A program made the translations under genes and the position numbers. Positions 17,909-27,044 of a DNA stretch of 64,000 bases are shown here, piece by piece. The notes below the pieces were generated by a model. That model was not told the origin of the DNA and made no database searches. It saw only the letters and a list, made by a program, of their open reading frames with translations. How positions within the stretch are numbered: the first letter of the stretch is position 1; every line of letters begins with the position of its first letter. The DNA is from Bacteroidales bacterium UBA6445 (GTDB lineage Bacteria; Bacteroidota; Bacteroidia; Bacteroidales; UBA932), in assembly GCA_002439585.1 (NCBI GenBank), contig DJOF01000018.1, positions 87,212 to 151,211 of the forward strand, given 5' to 3'.

Positions 17909-17915
17909 AACCGTA

Positions 17916-17923
17916 CAAAGTTA
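17916..17923 (-). promoter_or_regulatory. Candidate -7 box for the ruvX operon, 7 nt before the ATG
   Basis: On the minus strand the bases read TAACTTTG, a perfect TAnnTTTG. The distance to the start codon is only 7 nt, implying a leaderless or near-leaderless mRNA for ruvX-def-mutase-M23. Confidence 0.55.
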
Positions 17924-17956
17924 CTGAAAATATTTAACAGAGAGGATAAGACGGCT

Positions 17957-18811
17957 ATGGTCAGAGAATCAAAAGAGCCGAAAGTAGAGCATTTCAGGAT
18001 TTCCCTTGTAGATGATATGACACACAAGCAGCTTTGGGTGGTCAGATTTACAAGGCAGAGCCTTTTCGTTATTGTAGTCTCCGTTGTAACCGTCATTCTT
18101 GCCGCTTCGTTCTCCCTTATAGCATTTACACCTCTCCGGACATTTATCCCTGGCTATCCCGATGCCAAGACTAAGAGGGCCACTCTAAACAACGCACTTA
18201 AGGTGGATTCCCTGCAGAATATTATCTATACCTGGACTTTCTATACCAACAATCTTATGAAAGTACTTGAGGGTGAGGATCCGATAGCAATAGACAGCAT
18301 AGTGCGCAGTCATCCTGCTGCAAGTCAGGAAAATGAAGTGGACAGGAAAGCCCTTGAGGGCAAAGATTCTCTTTTGCGGGATAATGTAAGGCAGGCCGAG
18401 CAGTTCGCCATAGACAAAGGGACATCGAGGGAGCTTACGATAGAGGGGATGCATTTCTTTACACCTCTTAAAGGTGTTGTCACGCAGCCGTATGACGAGG
18501 TCTTGCACCCCTATGTGGACATCGCGGCTCCTTCCAATTCCGTGGTGATGTCTGTTCTTGACGGTACCGTAATAGGTGCGGGCTGGAGTGATGACTCCGG
18601 CTATACCATACAGATACAGCATGCTGACAATATCGTGTCAGTCTACAAGCACAACCAGAAACTGTTGAAAAAAACCGGTGACAAAGTCCTTGCAGGCACC
18701 CCTATAGCCCTTGTCGGAAATACAGGTTCGCTTACAACAGGTGAACATCTTCATTTTGAACTCTGGTACAAGGGCGAGGCCGTCGATCCGACCAAATACA
18801 TTAATTTCTGA
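17957..18811 (+). CDS. Membrane-anchored M23 family peptidase
   Basis: 284 residues: short cytoplasmic N-terminus, transmembrane segment at about residues 36-60, a linker, then an M23 domain at about residues 170-280. Metal-site residues are kept as HPYVDI (glycine of the usual HxGxD replaced by tyrosine) and GEHLHFE, so activity is plausible but less sure than in the other three M23 proteins of the window. The start at 17957 is chosen because the long open frame further upstream is only the antisense of ruvX and shows no protein-like signal. It ends 2 bp before dxr. Confidence 0.88.
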   Translation: MVRESKEPKVEHFRISLVDDMTHKQLWVVRFTRQSLFVIVVSVVTVILAASFSLIAFTPLRTFIPGYPDAKTKRATLNNALKVDSLQNIIYTWTFYTNNLMKVLEGEDPIAIDSIVRSHPAASQENEVDRKALEGKDSLLRDNVRQAEQFAIDKGTSRELTIEGMHFFTPLKGVVTQPYDEVLHPYVDIAAPSNSVVMSVLDGTVIGAGWSDDSGYTIQIQHADNIVSVYKHNQKLLKKTGDKVLAGTPIALVGNTGSLTTGEHLHFELWYKGEAVDPTKYINF

Positions 18812-18813
18812 TT

Positions 18814-19986
18814 ATGGACAAAAGACATGTGGCCATCCTTGGCTCAACTGGATCTATCGGAAGGCAGGCTTTAGACGTGATCTCGCAGCATGACGGTCTC
18901 TTTGAGGTGGAGCTTCTCACGGCCAATAACAATGCCGACTTGCTCATCTCTCAGGCTCTCCGTTTCCATCCCAATGCAGTGGTTATCTGCAACCAGAATA
19001 AATACTCTTATGTCAGGGATGCCCTTTCTGGAGAAGATACGAAGGTCTTCGCAGGCATGGACTCTGTCTGTGATCTTGTAGGGGCGGAAGATGTGGACAT
19101 AGTACTGACTGCTCTCGTAGGGTTCAGCGGACTGAGGCCCACTGTCTCAGCTATACGGGCCGGAAAGGTCATAGCTTTGGCAAATAAAGAGACACTCGTG
19201 GCTGGAGGAAGCGTAGTGATGCCTATGTCACAGAAGTACAAGGCACCGATACTCCCGGTGGATTCGGAGCATTCGGCAATCTTCCAGTGCCTTCTCGGTG
19301 CAAGTGGCAATAAGGCTGTCCGCCTGCATCTTACTGCATCTGGTGGCCCTTTCCGTAATTGGCCGCGTGAGGAGATAGCAGTGGCTACCAAGGATGCCGC
19401 CCTGCATCATCCTAGATGGACAATGGGAGCCAAGATCACGATAGACTCTGCCACCATGATGAACAAAGGCTTCGAGATGATCGAGGCCAAGTGGCTGTTC
19501 GATATGGCTCCGGAGAAGATCAATATTGTAGTCCATCCTCAGTCAGTCATACATTCGATGGTAGAATTTGAGGATGGGGCCGTGCTTGCCCAGCTTGGAA
19601 TGCCGGATATGAGAGAGCCGATACAGCTCGCTCTTTCTTTCCCATCAAGGCTCTCCTTGGACAACAAGAAGATAGATTTCGCTACTTTGGGAAACCTAAC
19701 GTTCGAGTCTCCAGACTATGGGAAGTTCCCGTGTCTGTCTCTTGCGTTCGAGGCAATCCGAAGGGGAGGCAATGTCCCATGCGCGATGAATGCGGCAAAT
19801 GAGGCTGCTGTCGCTGCATATCTCAGATCTGAGATAGGGTTCTATGATATCGCCGATGTGGTGTCTGAAGCGATGGACGGAATTAGTTTCATTGCTGAGC
19901 CGGGGATTGAAGATATACTTGATACCAACGACACGGCTTTCGCGAAGTCGGTACTCCGATGTGCGGAGATATCAAAGAAGAGATAG
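18814..19986 (+). CDS. dxr: 1-deoxy-D-xylulose 5-phosphate reductoisomerase
   Basis: First committed enzyme of the MEP isoprenoid pathway, NADPH-dependent. The 390 residues begin with the nucleotide-binding motif ILGSTGSIGRQALDVI, then ALANKETLVAGG, PVDSEHSAIFQC, the substrate loop LTASGGPFRNW and ITIDSATMMNKGFEMIEA. Followed 2 bp later by rseP, a pairing common in bacteria. Confidence 0.98.
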   Translation: MDKRHVAILGSTGSIGRQALDVISQHDGLFEVELLTANNNADLLISQALRFHPNAVVICNQNKYSYVRDALSGEDTKVFAGMDSVCDLVGAEDVDIVLTALVGFSGLRPTVSAIRAGKVIALANKETLVAGGSVVMPMSQKYKAPILPVDSEHSAIFQCLLGASGNKAVRLHLTASGGPFRNWPREEIAVATKDAALHHPRWTMGAKITIDSATMMNKGFEMIEAKWLFDMAPEKINIVVHPQSVIHSMVEFEDGAVLAQLGMPDMREPIQLALSFPSRLSLDNKKIDFATLGNLTFESPDYGKFPCLSLAFEAIRRGGNVPCAMNAANEAAVAAYLRSEIGFYDIADVVSEAMDGISFIAEPGIEDILDTNDTAFAKSVLRCAEISKKR

Positions 19987-19988
19987 AT

Positions 19989-21326
19989 ATGATAGTACTT
20001 ATAAAGTGCATCCAAGTGCTGCTTGCACTCTCGTTGCTTATACTGATACATGAACTTGGGCATTTCGCATTTGCCAAGTTTTTCGGTATTAGGGTCGATA
20101 AATTTTTCCTGTTTTTCGATGCCGGGGGCGTGAAGCTTTTCAGCACCAAGACAACTGGATGGTTTACGCGCCTTTTCCCAAAGATGAAAGAGGCCGATAC
20201 AGAGTATGGTATAGGATGGCTTCCTCTTGGAGGCTACTGCAAGATCTGCGGTATGGTGGACGAGTCTTTTGACGTCGAAGGACTCAAAAGTGAGCCGAAA
20301 CCATGGGAATTCCGTTCCAAACCGGCCTGGCAGAGACTTATTGTCATGTTCGGGGGCGTATTCAATAATTTCCTTTTTGCTATCATAGTGTATGTGGCCA
20401 TGTTTGCGATATGGGGCGACAACTATGTGAGCAATAAAGACAGCCGTATCTATGCCAATCCGTTTGCCGAGGAGATGGGCTTTCGTACCGGTGACAGGAT
20501 CTTGAGTTTCGATGACTATGTGCCGGAGGATTTCAGTATGCTGCAGGCTGATCTTGCCCGCCGCTCAGTGCATGAGGCAAAGGTGCTGAGAGGTGGTGAT
20601 ACTGTATCTATCTATATAGATCACAATATGATAGGAGATGTGCTCTCCACTCCGGGCATGTTTACCCTTGCGATCCCATTTGTGGTGGATTCATTGCCCT
20701 CCGGCTCTATAAACTATGACTCTGGGCTTATCTCAGGTGACAGGATAGTTCGTATCGACACAGCAGCCGTAGAGTACCGTCAGGATGCGACCCCTATACT
20801 TAGGGCTTTTGCTGGGAAGTCTGTAACAGCTTCAGTCGTAAGAGGCTCGGATACCCTCGCTGTACCGCTTCAAGTAGATACGGCGGGTATGATCGGAGTA
20901 TTCGTGCACTATCCGGGGCTTGAGCATCGAGACTATACAGTGGCGCAAGCTATCCCTGCAGGCGTGAAATACACATTCGGCATGATAGGCGGCTATGTGC
21001 GGGATCTGAAGCTCGTAGCGACCCCTTCTACTGGTGCCTACAAGTCGGTAGGTAGTTTCATCTCCATAGGGCAGATATTCCCATCTACATGGAACTGGTA
21101 TATCTTTGTCAATCTGCTGGCACTTCTCTCGATAATGCTCGGGGTGATGAATCTGATTCCGATACCTGCCCTTGACGGAGGACATATGGTGTTTGCCATC
21201 TATGAGATGCTGACCGGCAAGAAACCGAGTGACAAGTTCATGGTGGCAGCTCAGTTTGTCGGTATGTTCCTGCTCATGCTGCTCATGATCCTCGCTTTCG
21301 GAAACGACATCTCGCGTTTACTCTGA
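19989..21326 (+). CDS. rseP: RIP zinc metalloprotease RseP
   Basis: Site-2-type intramembrane protease that cleaves membrane-embedded regulators such as anti-sigma factors. 445 residues. The zinc motif HELGH lies in the first transmembrane helix (about residues 17-21), one or two PDZ domains span the middle, and the second catalytic motif LIPIPALDGGHMVF is near the C-terminus, followed by further transmembrane helices. Start placed at 19989, 2 bp after the dxr stop; a longer in-frame version would overlap dxr. No anti-sigma factor is encoded nearby. Confidence 0.96.
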   Translation: MIVLIKCIQVLLALSLLILIHELGHFAFAKFFGIRVDKFFLFFDAGGVKLFSTKTTGWFTRLFPKMKEADTEYGIGWLPLGGYCKICGMVDESFDVEGLKSEPKPWEFRSKPAWQRLIVMFGGVFNNFLFAIIVYVAMFAIWGDNYVSNKDSRIYANPFAEEMGFRTGDRILSFDDYVPEDFSMLQADLARRSVHEAKVLRGGDTVSIYIDHNMIGDVLSTPGMFTLAIPFVVDSLPSGSINYDSGLISGDRIVRIDTAAVEYRQDATPILRAFAGKSVTASVVRGSDTLAVPLQVDTAGMIGVFVHYPGLEHRDYTVAQAIPAGVKYTFGMIGGYVRDLKLVATPSTGAYKSVGSFISIGQIFPSTWNWYIFVNLLALLSIMLGVMNLIPIPALDGGHMVFAIYEMLTGKKPSDKFMVAAQFVGMFLLMLLMILAFGNDISRLL

Positions 21327-21338
21327 TATAAGTGCGAA

Positions 21339-21370
21339 TTTGTTCATAGCCCCTAACTTTAGTAACTTTA
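21339..21370 (+). promoter_or_regulatory. Candidate promoter for the DUF4837 lipoprotein gene
   Basis: TTTG at 21339-21342 and TAACTTTA at 21363-21370 are spaced 20 bp apart, close to the Bacteroidota pattern TTTG-N19-TAnnTTTG. The last base of the -7 box deviates (A for G). Confidence 0.4.
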
Positions 21371-21388
21371 GGCAAATCATTTTCAATC

Positions 21389-22411
21389 ATGACGAAACTG
21401 TCTATCATATCTGTAGTTGCAGCTTCTTGCGCGCTGCTGCTTTCCTCATGTAAGGAGTCTGATAAACCTCTTCTGCCCAATGTCAGCGGTAAAGCCGGAG
21501 AGATACTTGTGATAATGGATAAGGATGACTGGGACGGCAATCTCGGGGCTGAGGCCAGGGAAGTTCTTGCGGCCGACTATCCGTTTCTTCCTCAGAGAGA
21601 GCCTTATTTCTCCCTCGTGCACATAACTCCGACAGGATTTGCTGACCTTTTCAAGATTCACAGAAATATCCTGATCTTTGATATATCTCCAGATGCAAAG
21701 GGACAGGTGTTGTATCAAAATGACAAATGGGCTTATCCCCAGTGTCTTATACAAGTCTCCGCTCCTTCTGCGGACTCTGCTGCAAATGTGTTCAGTGCCA
21801 ATGCGGAGAGAATCGTAAGCACAATCGAGCAGGCAGAAAGGGATAGGATCATCACCAATTCCCGCCGTTATGAAGAGCCGTCAATTCCTCCTGTTGTATC
21901 TAAACTCGCTGGTGGTTCACCGCATTTCCCTTCTGGGTACAAGGTTCGCAAGGCTACCGATGATTTCATCTGGATTGCTGATGACAAGCAGTATTCCATA
22001 CAGGGTGTCTTTGTCTACAAGTATCCGGCATCCTCGATTGAGAATTTCACTGAGGAAAATATAATACGTCACCGCAACGAGATCCTTAAGGCAAATGTCC
22101 CTGGGCCGCGTGACAATACGTATATGATTACCAATGAAGTGGCGACTCCGGACGTTAGGTTCATAAGATTCCGCGGGCGTCAGTTTGCTGAGACAAGAGG
22201 ACTTTGGGATGTGTACGGTGACTATATGGGCGGACCGTTTGTGTCTCATTCTTTCTACAGCAAGGACGGCAAGGATATAATAGTGCTCGACGGGTTCGTA
22301 TATGCTCCGAAATATGACAAACGCCAGTATCTCAGGCAGGTAGAAGCCATACTCTATTCATTTGAGTGGGACAAGGAAGCCGATAACACGGATGATAAGG
22401 ATAATAAGTAA
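21389..22411 (+). CDS. DUF4837 family lipoprotein
   Basis: 340-residue exported lipoprotein. The signal peptide ends in the lipobox LLSSC (Cys at about residue 21), followed by the conserved GKAGEILVIMDKDDWDG stretch that marks DUF4837 in Bacteroidota. The remainder has no recognisable catalytic motif. Location is the periplasmic side of the inner membrane or the outer membrane; function unknown. Monocistronic by context: own promoter, and followed by a tRNA promoter. Confidence 0.88.
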   Translation: MTKLSIISVVAASCALLLSSCKESDKPLLPNVSGKAGEILVIMDKDDWDGNLGAEAREVLAADYPFLPQREPYFSLVHITPTGFADLFKIHRNILIFDISPDAKGQVLYQNDKWAYPQCLIQVSAPSADSAANVFSANAERIVSTIEQAERDRIITNSRRYEEPSIPPVVSKLAGGSPHFPSGYKVRKATDDFIWIADDKQYSIQGVFVYKYPASSIENFTEENIIRHRNEILKANVPGPRDNTYMITNEVATPDVRFIRFRGRQFAETRGLWDVYGDYMGGPFVSHSFYSKDGKDIIVLDGFVYAPKYDKRQYLRQVEAILYSFEWDKEADNTDDKDNK

Positions 22412-22428
22412 TCTTATCCTATCACTTC

Positions 22429-22463
22429 CCGTCTCAATATAGGTGATGCCGTCTCAATATAGG
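22429..22463 (+). repeat. 20-bp-period direct repeat
   Basis: CCGTCTCAATATAGG occurs at 22429-22443 and 22449-22463, giving a 20-bp period, just upstream of the tRNA-Glu promoter. Possible slippage product or regulatory site. Confidence 0.7.
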
Positions 22464-22496
22464 GCGAAAATATTTTGCAGAGACAAAAATATTACA

Positions 22497-22504
22497 TATC
22501 TTTG
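22497..22504 (+). promoter_or_regulatory. Candidate -7 box for tRNA-Glu/rpsT/tRNA-Pro
   Basis: TATCTTTG followed by CA is a perfect match to the Bacteroidota -7 box, 38 bp upstream of the tRNA-Glu gene, consistent with a stable-RNA promoter with a short precursor leader. Confidence 0.65.
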
Positions 22505-22542
22505 CAATCCCCCTCGAATTTTGGTTTCGAGGTGAGTGTGAC

Positions 22543-22614
22543 GGTGGGTTCGTATAACGGTTAGTACTCGAGATTTTCATTCTCGCAATAGGAGTTCGAT
22601 TCTCCTACCCACTA
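22543..22614 (+). tRNA. tRNA-Glu (anticodon TTC)
   Basis: A 72-nt cloverleaf can be folded: acceptor stem GGTGGGT/ACCCACT, D-arm GTAT...GTAC, anticodon stem CGAGA/TCTCG with loop TTTTCAT (anticodon TTC), and T-arm AGGAG/CTCCT with loop TTCGATT. Discriminator is A; CCA is not encoded. It lies 22 bp before rpsT and probably shares a transcript with it. Confidence 0.95.
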
Positions 22615-22636
22615 CTAAATATTAAAAATAAGAACA

Positions 22637-22891
22637 ATGGCAAATAACGCATCTGCTGAGAAGTGCATTCGCCAGAGCGAAAGGCACAGATTGCATAATA
22701 AGTATTATGCAAAGACTACAAGGAATGCTATACGTGCGATAAGGAACTCTTCCGACAAGAAAGCGGCAGAGGCTGGAGCACCCAAGGTATACGCAATGAT
22801 TGACAAGCTAGCCAAGATTGGAGTCATACATAAGAACAAGGCTGCCAATCTCAAGAGCGGAATAGCTGTCTTCATCAATAAGATGGCGTAA
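22637..22891 (+). CDS. rpsT: 30S ribosomal protein bS20
   Basis: 84 residues, highly basic, all-helical, with the family pattern SAEKCIRQSERHRLHNKYY at the N-terminus and NKAANLKSGIAVFINKM at the end. Binds 16S rRNA in early assembly of the small subunit. It lies between tRNA-Glu and tRNA-Pro, and a single promoter and a single terminator flank the three genes. Confidence 0.96.
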   Translation: MANNASAEKCIRQSERHRLHNKYYAKTTRNAIRAIRNSSDKKAAEAGAPKVYAMIDKLAKIGVIHKNKAANLKSGIAVFINKMA

Positions 22892-22903
22892 TCCTAAGCC
22901 TTA

Positions 22904-22977
22904 CGGGATGTGGCGCAGTTGGCTAGCGCACCACGTTCGGGACGTGGGGGTCGTGCGTTCGAGTCGCATCATCCCGA
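22904..22977 (+). tRNA. tRNA-Pro (anticodon CGG)
   Basis: 74-nt cloverleaf: acceptor CGGGATG/CATCCCG, anticodon stem CCACG/CGTGG with loop TTCGGGA (anticodon CGG), T-arm GTGCG/CGCAT with loop TTCGAGT. Discriminator A; CCA not encoded. Thirteen bases downstream starts a strong terminator hairpin. Confidence 0.95.
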
Positions 22978-22989
22978 CAGAAAATGAAG

Positions 22990-23024
22990 AGAGAACCAAT
23001 GTACTTGGTTCTCTTTCTTTTTTT
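22990..23024 (+). terminator. Rho-independent terminator after tRNA-Pro
   Basis: A perfect 10-bp stem (AGAGAACCAA/TTGGTTCTCT) with a 5-nt loop is followed by TTCTTTTTTT. It marks the end of the tRNA-Glu/rpsT/tRNA-Pro unit and the left border of the accessory region. Confidence 0.85.
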
Positions 23025-23067
23025 ACGATAATGAGAAACACCTGTCTTAATCATTTAAATGCTCATG

Positions 23068-23115
23068 GTTGTGATTTGCTTTCAGATTTCTTAACCTCGC
23101 ATTTAAGATAACAGC
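23068..23115 (+). repeat. Orphan degenerate CRISPR repeat
   Basis: Forty-eight bases identical to the array repeat at 25392-25672 except at repeat positions 29 (T to C) and 31 (A to C), in the same orientation, 2.28 kb upstream of the array. The 30 bases on either side (23038-23067 and 23116-23145) are of spacer length but are not followed by another repeat. It is best read as the old, decayed end of an array that was interrupted. Confidence 0.9.
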
Positions 23116-23314
23116 TTTTGTCGCCAACAGCTGCGGCCTTGCCTAATTGGTTTTTGGTTTGATAATATTGAAAAATGTCGGGGTCGTTTTATTCTGTATA
23201 CTTAACGAGTTGTGCGAATGGAGTCTATGTTCGTTGTCAAAAGGAATGATGCATAAAATAGTGACATCGCTGACAGATATTCAATCTTCAGGATTGTGAA
23301 GTATTACTATAAAC

Positions 23315-23662
23315 CTAAGTATATGACAAAAATTTGGAAACATTTATTCGATAGCGGTTGGTGTGGTTCACAAGGCACTGGAAGATGTAGTCCAGTCCGT
23401 ATTTGAACAGGCTTACAGCCCTCCGCTTGTGTTTCAGGCCTCTAAACATCGTTTCCACCTGCCCCCTAAGTTTGTACATATCAAGAGCTTCCTCTGCATT
23501 ACAGTACGAGACAAGGATTTGTAACTCCGGTTTTCCTTCCTTGTCCTTGATTTTAGAGCCGGACAGATAACAGGCCTGTCCGTTAACGTAGTAGATACCG
23601 TCGTAGATGATGCCAGAGTAAGGATGTTGATGTTTGTGTCGCTGAACTTCCAGTTAGTCCTG
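23315..23662 (-). pseudogene. IS4-family transposase remnant (internally deleted, frameshifted)
   Basis: Three pieces of an IS4-type DDE transposase are recognisable on the minus strand. An N-side piece reads LDRTNWKFSDTNINILTL; a middle piece in another frame has NGQACYLSGSKIKDKEGKPE and YCNAEEALDMYKLRGQVETM; and an end piece, joined directly after FRGLK, reads RRAVSLFKYGLDYIFQ and ends FLSYT before a stop at 23315. In intact relatives, as I recall them, long segments lie between these pieces, so at least two deletions have occurred. No terminal inverted repeats were identified. It abuts a truncated phosphatase gene. Confidence 0.7.
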
Positions 23663-23891
23663 TCCAATGTAAGGTTGTACGAGCCCTGAACGGGATTTCG
23701 TGCCTCCGCAGCGTTTCCTTCGCCGGCGGATATATGTCATTCCCTGTTTCTTCGGTCGACGTGGCCGCCGAGGAGATTTCATACTCCCCCGAAAGCCCTG
23801 CATCCGCAACAGCCTTCTTCATGATGAACCCCACCATCGGGCTGCGGCAGATATTCCCGTGGCAGACGAAAAGTATCTTTTTCATTGTCAT
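23663..23891 (-). pseudogene. Low-molecular-weight protein tyrosine phosphatase, 5' fragment
   Basis: The first about 70 residues are a clear LMW-PTP: MKKILFVCHGNICRSPM holds the P-loop CxxxxxR(S), with the catalytic Cys and Arg intact, followed by ISSAATSTEETGNDIYPPAK. After RRHEIPFRA the similarity stops and the frame runs into the transposase remnant, so the C-terminal half with the general-acid Asp is missing. Two in-frame starts (23891 and 23885) exist. A truncated, non-functional gene is the simplest reading. Confidence 0.75.
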
Positions 23892-23919
23892 TTCGTTGTG
23901 TATTTCGGAGGAGACACCA

Positions 23920-25197
23920 TTAATCCCTCAGGCAACCGACCGGCACGACATAGACCCCGTCTTCACGCCGTATGGCATATTTCGATGTGCCGGTAAGTAC
24001 CATAAGGAATGAAGGTGCCTTCGTCTTTGCGGTGTCTATTTTAGATGCCAGCAGCTTCAGATTCTCCGCAGCCTCCTCAATGTTTTTCTCTCCGCCCAGT
24101 TTTATCTCAATCAGCCCGTAGCGTCCATCGCGCAGGTGCAGAACCGCGTCACATTCCAGACCATTGCTGTCGCGATAGTGATATACCGACCCTTCCAATG
24201 AGTCGGCATAAACCCGTAAATCCCTCACACACAGAGATTCAAAGAATAGTCCCATCGTGCGTATATCATTTATCAAGTCATTGGGCCCTATTCCCAATGC
24301 AGCAACGCCAATAGACGGGTCGGAAAAATAGCGGGTGTTGGAACTCCTTATGGCGGTTTTGCTCCGTAAGTTCGGATTCCACGCCGGAGAATCCTCCAGC
24401 ACAAAAATCTTCTTCAGAGCATCAATATAAGAGGTGATTGTGATGCGGTTGGCGGAAGTTGAGTCATTGTCTTCGACATCTGCACAGATTGTATTGACAG
24501 AAACTTGCGCACACTGGTTCCTTGCGATAGAGCGCAAGATTCTTTTGGCACGCTCCGCATCACGTCTGACATTATCTACCCGTGAAATGTCGCTGTTTAC
24601 AACTGCTTCATAATACCTGTATGCCATGTCCAATGCCACATCTTTGTCTATCGTTGTGGCACGAGGCCATCCTCCTCGGCAAATCAGCCAGGCAATTGAA
24701 TCTATATTGAGAGGATTTGTACCGAAAATCTCCGAATCAGACTTGGAAAACAAATCTTTCAGACAGACTTCACCTGAAGACTCCCCCGACTCAAAAAGGC
24801 TCATGGTCCTCATCGTGAGCCAGGCAAATCTGCCCGTGCCGGAATGGTGAATCTTGTCGGTGTCGGCAGGCACGGCAGAACCGGTAAAGATGAACTGTCC
24901 GACATCATCTCTGTGATCGACTTCAAACCTTGCAGCATCCCACAGTTGCGGAGCAAGCTGCCACTCATCAATGAGGCGCGGCGTTGCCCCCTCAAGAATT
25001 TTACGAGGTGACAAATTTGCCAATTCAATGTTTTGATCCATGTATTCCGGGTCGTCCATATACACGACACTCCTTGCCTGTTGTTCGGCGGTCGTTGTCT
25101 TGCCACACCATTTGGGTCCCTGTATCAAGACCGCACCGACACCCTTTAGTCTGCGGCTCAACATTCTATCGGCAATCCGAGGTCTGTATTCTTTCAT
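23920..25197 (-). CDS. AAA ATPase with DUF4143 domain
   Basis: 425 residues. N-terminal AAA_14-type ATPase with Walker A GPKWCGKTTTA (about residues 28-38), acidic motif RLIDEWQLAP, and sensor-like FTGSAVP. The C-terminal DUF4143 part ends in a restriction-nuclease-like pattern, ECDAVLHLRDGRYGLIEIK, resembling PD-(D/E)xK cores. This family is abundant and mobile in Bacteroidota; its biological role is unproven. It lies between the orphan CRISPR repeat and the array on the opposite strand from the array. It appears intact and may be an insertion that split the array. Confidence 0.88.
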   Translation of the reverse strand: MKEYRPRIADRMLSRRLKGVGAVLIQGPKWCGKTTTAEQQARSVVYMDDPEYMDQNIELANLSPRKILEGATPRLIDEWQLAPQLWDAARFEVDHRDDVGQFIFTGSAVPADTDKIHHSGTGRFAWLTMRTMSLFESGESSGEVCLKDLFSKSDSEIFGTNPLNIDSIAWLICRGGWPRATTIDKDVALDMAYRYYEAVVNSDISRVDNVRRDAERAKRILRSIARNQCAQVSVNTICADVEDNDSTSANRITITSYIDALKKIFVLEDSPAWNPNLRSKTAIRSSNTRYFSDPSIGVAALGIGPNDLINDIRTMGLFFESLCVRDLRVYADSLEGSVYHYRDSNGLECDAVLHLRDGRYGLIEIKLGGEKNIEEAAENLKLLASKIDTAKTKAPSFLMVLTGTSKYAIRREDGVYVVPVGCLRD

Positions 25198-25391
25198 CTT
25201 TCTGCAGATTTTGTCATATGCGCAAAATTACAAAAAAGTGATTGAATACGAATGGTTTTCGAGCTATACTATACAAAATGAGGATAAACTATTATACAAT
25301 TTATGACTATTTCGTTATACCGAATGTGAGTGATTGGACAAGAGTATGGAGGGGAGTCACTAGTGCAAACTGACAAATATACTGCTGAAGA

Positions 25392-25672
25392 GTTGTGATT
25401 TGCTTTCAGATTTCTTAACTTAGCATTTAAGATAACAGCATTATAATTAAAATCAGATTCTACAAGCTCGTTGTGATTTGCTTTCAGATTTCTTAACTTA
25501 GCATTTAAGATAACAGCAGAGGTACAGAAAAGCGTGCTAGACGTATGGTTGTGATTTGCTTTCAGATTTCTTAACTTAGCATTTAAGATAACAGCTCAGA
25601 TACATAAATGTACTTAAAGGAGGGGTTGTGATTTGCTTTCAGATTTCTTAACTTAGCATTTAAGATAACAGC
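25392..25672 (+). CRISPR. CRISPR array, type II-C, 4 repeats and 3 spacers
   Basis: Four identical 48-bp repeats start at 25392, 25470, 25548 and 25625 (5' GTTGTGATTTGCTTTCAG..., 3' ...AAGATAACAGC), separated by spacers of 30, 30 and 29 bp. Orientation is given by complementarity of the repeat's first 20 bases to the tracrRNA anti-repeat at 30766-30783, so pre-crRNA is read on the plus strand, convergent with the cas operon. Spacers show no similarity to anything in this window. No canonical TAnnTTTG promoter was found in the 190 bp upstream, and the repeat itself holds only a poor match. Confidence 0.97.
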
Positions 25673-25726
25673 ACAACTAGTGTAAAGTATTGGTAGCTAA
25701 TTACTTAAAAGCTGTTTCTTGAAAAT

Positions 25727-25754
25727 AAAATCCGGTAGGTAACTACCGGATTTT
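25727..25754. terminator. Bidirectional terminator between array and cas operon
   Basis: A 12-bp perfect stem (AAAATCCGGTAG and its complement) with loop GTAA is followed by T-rich sequence on both strands. It can end the pre-crRNA on the plus strand and the cas9-cas1-cas2 mRNA on the minus strand. Confidence 0.8.
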
Positions 25755-25780
25755 ATTTCTTTTAAAGATATATTTTTGAT

Positions 25781-27040
<1,260 letters not shown>

Positions 27041-27044
<4 letters not shown>

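Noticed and set aside
17420..17956. 179-codon upstream extension of the M23 protein
   Set aside because: It is antisense to ruvX and adds no domain; the transmembrane segment typical of the family begins shortly after the ATG at 17957.
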